NCBI RefSeq assembly: GCF_016862555.1
Contig: NZ_BONE01000043.1
Coordinates: forward strand, 1 to 64,000
Source of the DNA: Asanoa siamensis
Lineage (GTDB): Bacteria; Actinomycetota; Actinomycetes; Mycobacteriales; Micromonosporaceae
DNA: 64,000 nt
Direction of reading: 5' to 3'
Part shown: positions 58,541-64,000 of the stretch, piece after piece
Layout: every line of letters begins with the position of its first letter
How positions within the stretch are numbered: the stretch's first letter is position 1
Program-made: the position numbers and the translations under genes
The notes under the pieces: model-generated
What the model was told of the DNA's origin: nothing
What the model saw: the letters and a program-made list of their open reading frames with translations, nothing else
Databases searched by the model: none

Positions 58541-59199
58541 CGGGCCGCCCGATCCGGCTCGCGATCGTCGACGACGACCCGCTCGTCCGCACCGGGCTGC
58601 GGATCCTGATGGGCGGCTCCCCCGACATCGACCTCGTCGGCGAGGCCGCGGACGGCACCGAGGTCGACGCGCTGGCCGACGCCCACTGGCCCGACGTGGT
58701 GCTGATGGACATCCGAATGCCCACAGTGGATGGCCTGGTGGCGACCCAGCGGCTGCGCGCGCGCCCGTCGCCGCCGCACGTGATCGTGCTGACCACGTTC
58801 AACGCCGACGAGCACGTGCTGGACGCGCTGCGCGCCGGCGCGAGCGGCTTCCTGCTCAAGGACACGCCGCCGCTGGAGATCATCGCGGCGGTCCGCACGG
58901 TGGCCGCGGGATCGGCGACGCTGTCGCCGGCGGTGATCCGCCAGCTCATCGACCACGTCGCCGACCCGGCCGCGGGCCCGCGCCGGCTGGGCGCCCGCGA
59001 CCGGCTGTCACGGCTGACCGAACGTGAACGCGAGGTCGCGCTGGCCCTGGGTCGCGGCTGGTCCAACGCGGAGATCGCCACCGCGCTGCGGATGAGCGTC
59101 CCCACGGTGAAGGGCCACGTCTCCCGCCTGCTCACCAAGCTCGACCTCAACAACCGCGTCCAGGTCGCGCTGCTGGTGCACGACGCGGAACTGCTCTAG
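58537..59199 (+). CDS. NarL/FixJ-type response regulator
   Basis: A 220-residue regulator with a receiver domain (acidic pair D12-D13, phospho-acceptor D58 in VVLMDIRMP, Lys in FLLKD) and a LuxR-type HTH (LTEREREVALALGRGWSNAEIA to LLTKLDLNNRVQVALL). I take the GTG at 58537, which overlaps the kinase stop as GTGA; another GTG 9 bases earlier is possible. It is coupled to the kinase and should bind near 57240-57360 to control the divergent hydrolase and its own operon. Its last 4 bases overlap the convergent gene. Confidence 0.92.
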   Translation: MTGRPIRLAIVDDDPLVRTGLRILMGGSPDIDLVGEAADGTEVDALADAHWPDVVLMDIRMPTVDGLVATQRLRARPSPPHVIVLTTFNADEHVLDALRAGASGFLLKDTPPLEIIAAVRTVAAGSATLSPAVIRQLIDHVADPAAGPRRLGARDRLSRLTEREREVALALGRGWSNAEIATALRMSVPTVKGHVSRLLTKLDLNNRVQVALLVHDAELL

Positions 59200-59930
59200 C
59201 CCTGCGCGAACGCGATGTCCCGCAGGTCGATCGAGACGATCACGGTGCCCTTGTCGGGGTTGCCCTGCCCGTCGGTCAGGTAGATGAGCCGCCGGGTGGG
59301 CACCACGATGCCGTCGACGACCTCGTGGTCGAAGCCGTAGTGCGCGGCGACCGGCGCGTCGGGCCCCAGCACCTCGCTGACGTAGTCGTGCCGCCGCACG
59401 TACCCCTGGTCGTCGACGTAGTAGGTCTGCCTCCGGCTGTGGGTGGCGACGTCGTCGGGGAACGTCACCTCCAGCGGCCGCCACACCTCGCCGTCCTCGT
59501 GGTGCGGCGCTCCCTCGCGGACCTGGAAACCGGGCCGGGCCAGCAGGAACGGCTCGGTGAGGTAGTTCCACATCGCGTACCCGTTGAAGTAGGCGAGATG
59601 GAGGCGGTCCCACGGGGTCGTGACGTCGTGGCCCGCGAAGGCGCGCCGCGGGTGCGCGCGCACCTCGACCGTCGCGCCGGTCGCCGCGGCCTCGATCGCG
59701 ACGCGCTCGGGGGTGACCACGCTGCGCAGGCCCGGCTCGCCGAAGGGCGCGGTCGAGGCGACCTGGCGGTGGAGGTCGGCGGTCGTGACCACGTCGTCGA
59801 GGACGCCGGGCTGGCCCTTGAGCTGCCACAGGGCGCCGCCACCGGACACCCGGGCGCGGACGCTGGTGAACGCTTTCCACCGGTCCAGGCCACCGTGTGC
59901 CGCGATGACCTGTTCGAGCAGCGGGTTCAT
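59196..59930 (-). CDS. Uncharacterised protein divergent from an HxlR regulator
   Basis: A 244-residue soluble protein. It starts MNPLLEQVIAAHGGLDRWKAFTSVRARVSGGGALWQLKG and has repeated strands such as VEVRAHPRRAFAG, RPLEVTFPDDVATHSRRQTYYVDDQGYVRRHDYVSEVLG and HEVVDGIVVPTRRLIYL. It reads like a one-domain lipocalin/LolA-like beta-barrel that binds or carries a lipophilic molecule, a guess from strand pattern. I do not know the family name. Start after TAGGAGTGAG. It is divergent from the hxlR gene with an inverted repeat between, so it is probably controlled by it. Confidence 0.7.
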   Translation of the reverse strand: MNPLLEQVIAAHGGLDRWKAFTSVRARVSGGGALWQLKGQPGVLDDVVTTADLHRQVASTAPFGEPGLRSVVTPERVAIEAAATGATVEVRAHPRRAFAGHDVTTPWDRLHLAYFNGYAMWNYLTEPFLLARPGFQVREGAPHHEDGEVWRPLEVTFPDDVATHSRRQTYYVDDQGYVRRHDYVSEVLGPDAPVAAHYGFDHEVVDGIVVPTRRLIYLTDGQGNPDKGTVIVSIDLRDIAFAQG

Positions 59931-59946
59931 GATCTCACTCCTAACG

Positions 59947-59964
59947 TAGGACCAGTCGATCCTA
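59947..59964. promoter_or_regulatory. Inverted repeat TAGGA..TCCTA between hxlR and its divergent neighbour
   Basis: TAGGA and TCCTA are separated by 8 bases in the 57-base spacer between the two start codons. Its central position suits an HxlR operator acting on both genes. Confidence 0.4.
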
Positions 59965-59987
59965 GATTGGGACTGCGGCGAGCTACC

Positions 59988-60635
59988 ATGAGTGCTGTGA
60001 CACAGCGGAGCTACGCGGACGGCTGCGGGGCCGCCCGCGCCATGGACGTGGTCGGCGAGCGGTGGGCCCTGCTGGTCGTCCGCGAGCTGGTCTTCGGCCC
60101 GAAGCGCTTCCGGGACCTGCGCGCGGGCCTCGGCGCGATCAGCCAGAACGTGCTCAGCCAACGCCTGCGGGAGTTGGAGGCGAGCGGCGTGGTCCGCCGG
60201 GAGAGGCTGGGCCCACCGACGGGCACGGAGGCGTACGCGCTGACGGAACGCGGCCGGCAACTCGAGCCGACCCTGATCGCCCTGTCCCGCTGGGGCGCGG
60301 GCCTCCCCGGTGAGCACGGCCCCGAGATGAGCACGGACGCGTTCATGCTCCTGCTCAAGGCGCTGCACCTGCCTTCGCCCGACGCGCTGCGCGTGCACCT
60401 CGTCGTCGGCGCCGACTCGTTCGACGTCGACGTGCGCCCGACGGGGGTCACGGTCACCCGGGGCGCATCGGGACCGGTCGCGGCCACGGCCCGCGCCGAC
60501 GTCCCGACCCTCTGGCGCCTGATCTTCACCGACCTGACGGTGGCGTCGGCGACCGCACGCGGCTCCCTCGACGCCACCGGTGACCTCGCGGCACTGGAGC
60601 GGTTCTTCACGCTGTTCGGGGCGCCGCCGGCCTGA
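59988..60635 (+). CDS. HxlR family regulator with SCP2-like C-terminal domain
   Basis: A 215-residue protein. The N-terminal 110 residues are an HxlR (DUF24) winged HTH: DGCGAARAMDVVGERWALLVVRELVFGPKRFRDLRAGLGAISQNVLSQRLRELEASGVVRR. The C-terminal 90 residues (LRVHLVVGADSFDVDVRPTGVTVTRGASGPVAATARADVPTLWRLIFTDLT) match a sterol-carrier-protein-2-like fold, which would let the regulator bind a hydrophobic ligand. Such fusions are common in actinomycetes. It should control the divergent gene through the repeat at 59947. The C-terminal domain agrees with a lipophilic signal, which may also be the neighbour's ligand. Confidence 0.87.
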   Translation: MSAVTQRSYADGCGAARAMDVVGERWALLVVRELVFGPKRFRDLRAGLGAISQNVLSQRLRELEASGVVRRERLGPPTGTEAYALTERGRQLEPTLIALSRWGAGLPGEHGPEMSTDAFMLLLKALHLPSPDALRVHLVVGADSFDVDVRPTGVTVTRGASGPVAATARADVPTLWRLIFTDLTVASATARGSLDATGDLAALERFFTLFGAPPA

Positions 60636-60741
60636 TCGGCCTTCCAGGGATATTCACCCGCCGCCATCGGTTGTGCGGCCGTTCGTCGGCTGCCGGCAAC
60701 CCCGTGGGCGAAGGCTCTGATTCCACCCTGGAGGGAGCGGT

Positions 60742-62224
60742 ATGGAAACGTCAACCGTCGGCAGCTTCTCCTCACCGCGGTGTCGGCCGGTGCGGCGTCC
60801 GTCGTGCTCGACCCCGTCAGCTTCGCCGCCGCCGCGACGAGAGAGCCGCAGACCCGGACCCTGACCGGGACGATCGCGTACGGCGCGCCCGACTGGGTTT
60901 ACCTGCCCCTCGACATCCCGGGCGGCGTCAACAGGCTCAGCGTCACCTACAGCTACGACCGACCCACCCCGCCGCCCGGGTACGAAGGCAACGCGCTCGA
61001 CATCGGCGTCTTCGACGAGGGCGGCGTCACACTCGGCGCCACGGCCGGGTTCCGGGGCTGGTCCGGCGGCTTCCGCGACAGCATCACGATCAGCGCCTCC
61101 GATGCCACCCCGGCTACCTGCCCGGCCCGGTCCGGCGCGGCCGGTGGCACCTGATCCTCGGGCCGTACCGCGTCGTCCCGCAGGGTCTGAAGTGGACCGT
61201 CACCGTGACCCTGGAGTTCGGCGCCGACGGGCCGGCCTTCGTGCCCCGGCCCGCGCCGCACAGCGCCGCCGGGCGCGGCAAGGCCTGTTACCGCGGCGAC
61301 ATGCACCTGCACAGCGTGCACTCCGACGGCCGCCGTGAGCCCGCCGAGGTCGCCGCCGGTGCGCGGGCCGCCGGCCTGGACTTCATCGTCTCCACGGAGC
61401 ACAACACCCGCAGCGCGGCTGGCGTCTGGGGCGCGTACGCCGGCCCGGATCTGTTGATCATCGACGGCGAGGAGATCACCACCCGCAACGGCCACTACAC
61501 GGCCCTCGGCCTGCCGGCCGGCACCTGGATCGACTGGCGCTACCGGGCCGCGGACGGCGCCCTCGACCGGTTCGTGCGCGACATTCACAAGGCGGGCGCG
61601 CTCGCGGTCGCCGCGCACCCGCTGGCACCGTGCGTCGGCTGCGGGTGGAAGTTCGGCTACGCGGGGCTCGACGCCGTCGAGGTGTGGAACGGCCCGTGGA
61701 CGCTCGACGACGAGGCCGTGCTGGCCAACTGGGACAACCTGCTCGTCAGCGGCGGGCGGTTCGTCCCGGCCGTCGGCAACAGCGACGCGCACAGCGAACC
61801 GCAGGTGATCGGGCTGCCCCACACGGTCGTACGCGCCGACGGTCTCGACCGCACGTCGATCCTCGCCGGCGTCCGCGCGGGGCGCACCTGGATCGCGGAG
61901 TCCGCGGCCGTCGACCTGACCTTCACGGCCACGAGCGCCCGGGGCCGGTCGGCCGGCATCGGCGAGCGGCTCGACGCCGACGACGACGCCTCCGTGACCG
62001 TGGCGCTCACCGTCACGGGCGCGCCCGGCTGCGTCGCCCGCATCGTCACCGACCAGGGCCAGCGCCTGCTCACCCCCGTGCCGGCGGGCGGCGAGATCTC
62101 GTGGGTGACGACGCCGAACAACTCCCGGTACGTGCGCGCCGAGGTGCGCCGCCCGACGCCCACCGCCACGACCGCCGACACGATGGTCGCCCTCACGAAC
62201 CCGATCTTCCTCGGTCGCGCCTGA
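60742..62224 (+). pseudogene. Tat-exported CehA/McbA-type PHP metallohydrolase, split by two single-base indels
   Basis: Three frames together give one protein of about 493 residues. ATG at 60742 follows GGAGGGAG and reads M-E; one more A in the A-run at 60746-60748 leads into NVNRRQLLLTAVSAGAAS, a Tat signal. That frame runs through TYSYDRPTPPPGYEGNALDIGVFDEGGV to SDATP, where one more C in the C-run at 61109-61112 leads into GYLPGPV...WHLILGPYRV and the catalytic part. The PHP domain has GDMHLHSVHSDGR, STEHNT, AVAAHPLAP and GNSDAHSE, so all metal ligands are kept. CehA/McbA enzymes are phosphoesterases or carbamate hydrolases. Whether the indels are real or errors is open; the coding part is otherwise intact. 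Confidence 0.72.
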
Positions 62225-62250
62225 CCACCCCTCACCCTGGAGGAACACCC

Positions 62251-63843
62251 TTGTCCGACCTCACTGTCAGCCGCCGCCAGGTGCTGGCGACCGCCGCGGT
62301 CGCCGCCGGCGCGGCCCTCGTCGCGGAGACACCCGCGTCCGCGCACGGTTCGCACGACACCGCCGAGCCGTTCCCGCTGGGCGTCGCCAGCGGCGACCCG
62401 ACCGCGTTCAGCGTCATCCTCTGGACCCGGCTCGCCCGGAACTTGTACTCCCCCGACGGCCTGTCCCGTCGCCCGGTCGAGGTCGAGTGGGAGGTCACTA
62501 CCGACGAGCGGTTCCGCCGCGTGGTGCGGCGCGGCCGCGTGCTGGCCCGCCCCGAGCTCGCGCACTCGGTGCACGTCGACGCCGTTGGGCTCGAGCCGGG
62601 CCGCGAGTACTTCTACCGCTTCAAGGCGCTGCGCGAGATCAGCCCGGTCGGCCGGACGAAAACGGCGCCGGCGCCGTGGGCCGACGCGCGCTCGCTGCGC
62701 TTCGCGATCGCGAACTGCCAGGACTTCCAGAACGGCTACTGGCCCGCGTACGACGCCCTCGCCGACGAGGACCTCGACCTCGTCGTGCACCTCGGCGACT
62801 ACATCTACGAGTACGACCCGTCGAGCCGCTTCCCCGACCGCCGGCACGTGGCGCCGCAGACCGTCGGCCTCGACCAGCTCAGCACGCTGTCGGACTACCG
62901 CAACCGGCACGCGCAGTACAAGACCGACCCGGCCCTGCGCGCCGCGCACGCCGCGTTCCCGTGGGTGGTCACCTGGGACGACCACGAGACGGAGAACAAC
63001 TACGCTTCTCTGGTCGACGAGCTGGACACCGGCGCCGCCCACCAGACGGCGGCGCAGTTCGCCAAGCAGCGTGCGGCGGCCTATCGGGCCTACTACGAGC
63101 ACATGCCGATCCGGGCGAACCTTCGGCCGGGCAGCCCCGACCTGCGGATCTTCCGGCGCTTCGACTACGGCCGGCTGCTGCGCCTGCACGTGCTCGACAC
63201 CCGGCAGTACCGCAGCGACCAGCCGGGCGCGGGCGACTTCGGCCCGATCGAGGCCGGCCTGGGCAACACCGACGGCACGCTGACCGGCCGCGACCAGGAG
63301 CGCTGGCTGGCCGCCGGCCTGCTCGGCTCGCCGGCCCGGTGGAACGTCGTCGCCCAGCAGGTGATGATGAGCCGCACGCTGTTCCCGAATCCGGCGCTGG
63401 TGCCGCCGACGATGGCCAACCTGGACCAGTGGGACGGGTACGCGCCGCAGCGCGACCGCCTCATGGGCCTGTTCGCCGACCACCGGGTGGCCAACCCGGT
63501 CGTGCTCGCCGGCGACATCCACTCGACCTGGTTCAGCGAGCTCCACCGCGACTTCGACCGCCTCGACCAGGCGCCGGTCGCGGTCGAGTTCGTCTCGACC
63601 TCGATCAGCTCCGACTTCCCGGCGGCCTTCGACGCCCCGGTCAAGGCCGCGAACCCGTTGTTCAACCCCCACGTCAAGTACTTCGACGGACTGAAGCGCG
63701 GCTACCTGCGCTGCGCGGTGGACCGCCACACCTGGCGCACCGACGTCCGCACCGTCGACTCCATCGAGACCCGGACGTCGCCGATCCGCACCCAGGCCTC
63801 GTACGCCGTCTCCGCCGGCACCTCCCGCATCCTGCCCGCCTGA
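62251..63843 (+). CDS. PhoD-type alkaline phosphatase, Tat-exported
   Basis: A 530-residue metallophosphoesterase. The signal VSRRQVLATAAVAAGAAL is a Tat leader. After a beta-sandwich domain (FPLGVASGDPTAFSVILWTRL, about 40 to 135) comes the catalytic domain: LVVHLGDYIYEY, FPWVVTWDDHETENNY, VLDTRQYRS and VVLAGDIHSTWFSEL carry the metal ligands of the calcium/iron-dependent PhoD family. It hydrolyses phosphomono- and diesters outside the cell. A TTG start is used because GGAGG lies 8 bases upstream. It follows the PHP gene by 26 bases, probably the same transcript; a single ATTCACC at 60655 is not enough to call a PHO box. A hairpin follows. Confidence 0.92.
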   Translation: MSDLTVSRRQVLATAAVAAGAALVAETPASAHGSHDTAEPFPLGVASGDPTAFSVILWTRLARNLYSPDGLSRRPVEVEWEVTTDERFRRVVRRGRVLARPELAHSVHVDAVGLEPGREYFYRFKALREISPVGRTKTAPAPWADARSLRFAIANCQDFQNGYWPAYDALADEDLDLVVHLGDYIYEYDPSSRFPDRRHVAPQTVGLDQLSTLSDYRNRHAQYKTDPALRAAHAAFPWVVTWDDHETENNYASLVDELDTGAAHQTAAQFAKQRAAAYRAYYEHMPIRANLRPGSPDLRIFRRFDYGRLLRLHVLDTRQYRSDQPGAGDFGPIEAGLGNTDGTLTGRDQERWLAAGLLGSPARWNVVAQQVMMSRTLFPNPALVPPTMANLDQWDGYAPQRDRLMGLFADHRVANPVVLAGDIHSTWFSELHRDFDRLDQAPVAVEFVSTSISSDFPAAFDAPVKAANPLFNPHVKYFDGLKRGYLRCAVDRHTWRTDVRTVDSIETRTSPIRTQASYAVSAGTSRILPA

Positions 63844-63852
63844 CCTGACTCC

Positions 63853-63896
63853 AGCTCCCGCCGCGATCCCCCGTCGTCGCCAACGCGGCGGGAGCT
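63853..63896 (+). terminator. Terminator after the PhoD gene
   Basis: AGCTCCCGCCGCG at 63853-63865 pairs perfectly with its reverse complement at 63884-63896 across an 18-base loop, 10 bases after the stop. It should end the phosphoesterase transcript. The remaining 104 bases to the window edge show no gene. Confidence 0.7.
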
Positions 63897-64000
63897 GACC
63901 TCATGGATACGCGCCCGGCCGTCCAGGATGGAACACCCAGGCCCGAACTCCGAACATCCCTTGGCGTACGGGCTGGTCAGCGCATTGTTCAGGGCCCAGG

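Noticed and set aside
60645-60690. PHO box before the phosphoesterase genes
   Set aside because: Only one ATTCACC unit is present; the second 11-base direct repeat unit required for PhoP binding is missing.

Overview
The window reads as chromosomal DNA of a very GC-rich, mycothiol-making actinomycete. mshC, the actinobacterial families DUF3090, SCO1664-like, DUF5703 and PAC2, F420-type LLM oxidoreductases, a cobalamin-dependent MetH, and the abundance of ECF sigma, PadR, TetR, LysR and MarR regulators all fit. Micromonosporaceae is my best guess, but that is inference. I see no rRNA, tRNA, CRISPR array, prophage or intact insertion sequence.

Layout. 0-5.5 kb: the 3' end of a TAP-like alpha/beta hydrolase, a decayed non-coding stretch, a GT-C membrane glycosyltransferase, a PadR regulator with a palindromic operator plus a partner membrane protein, and an orphan NarL-type response regulator. 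5.6-13.5 kb: two paralogous MacB/FtsX-type ABC exporter modules, separated by a large imperfect cruciform; the first ATPase has a disordered tail of about 320 residues. 13.5-20.8 kb: small metabolic and regulatory genes (HAD phosphatase, zinc-peptidase lipoprotein, VOC protein, TetR with divergent amidase, SnoaL-like protein, DJ-1 family protein, CGNR regulator, a truncated LysR, a STAS antagonist). 20.8-23.9 kb: a secreted M64-like metalloprotease and a frameshifted exported companion. 24.1-28.6 kb: an MFS exporter with a divergent LysR, an ECF41 sigma factor with a divergent SnoaL-like gene, a lipoprotein and a membrane protein.

28.6-42.9 kb is a housekeeping block: metH, a PAC2 protein, an F420-type oxidoreductase, uppP, a histidine phosphatase, DUF3090, an SCO1664-like protein and mshC. 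It is interrupted by a GntR / cupin / MarR / aldo-keto reductase segment, and a degenerate copy of the metH 3' end lies beyond a two-domain VOC gene. 43.2-48.4 kb holds a 1582-residue secreted RHS/YD-repeat protein and a small follower gene; I infer that it separates mshC from DUF5703, an acidic protein and an M20 peptidase (48.5-50.8 kb). 50.9-53.2 kb is an ECF42 operon (DUF998, DGPF/YCII, sigma factor). The rest is a LysR, a streptogrisin-like protease, a membrane-anchored hydrolase divergent from a two-component system, an HxlR with a divergent partner, and two Tat-exported phosphoesterase-type proteins, the first split by two single-base indels.

Genes that plausibly act together: each ABC ATPase with its permease; PadR with its membrane partner; the ECF41 sigma with the divergent SnoaL gene, through a shared palindromic promoter; the ECF42 trio; the histidine kinase with its response regulator; and the translationally coupled oxidoreductase-uppP pair. 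The clearest unusual features are the ECF41 bidirectional promoter, the cruciform between the ABC modules, the tailed ATPase, the metH 3' remnant, the RHS island, and three single-base frameshifts in otherwise well-preserved secreted-protein genes.
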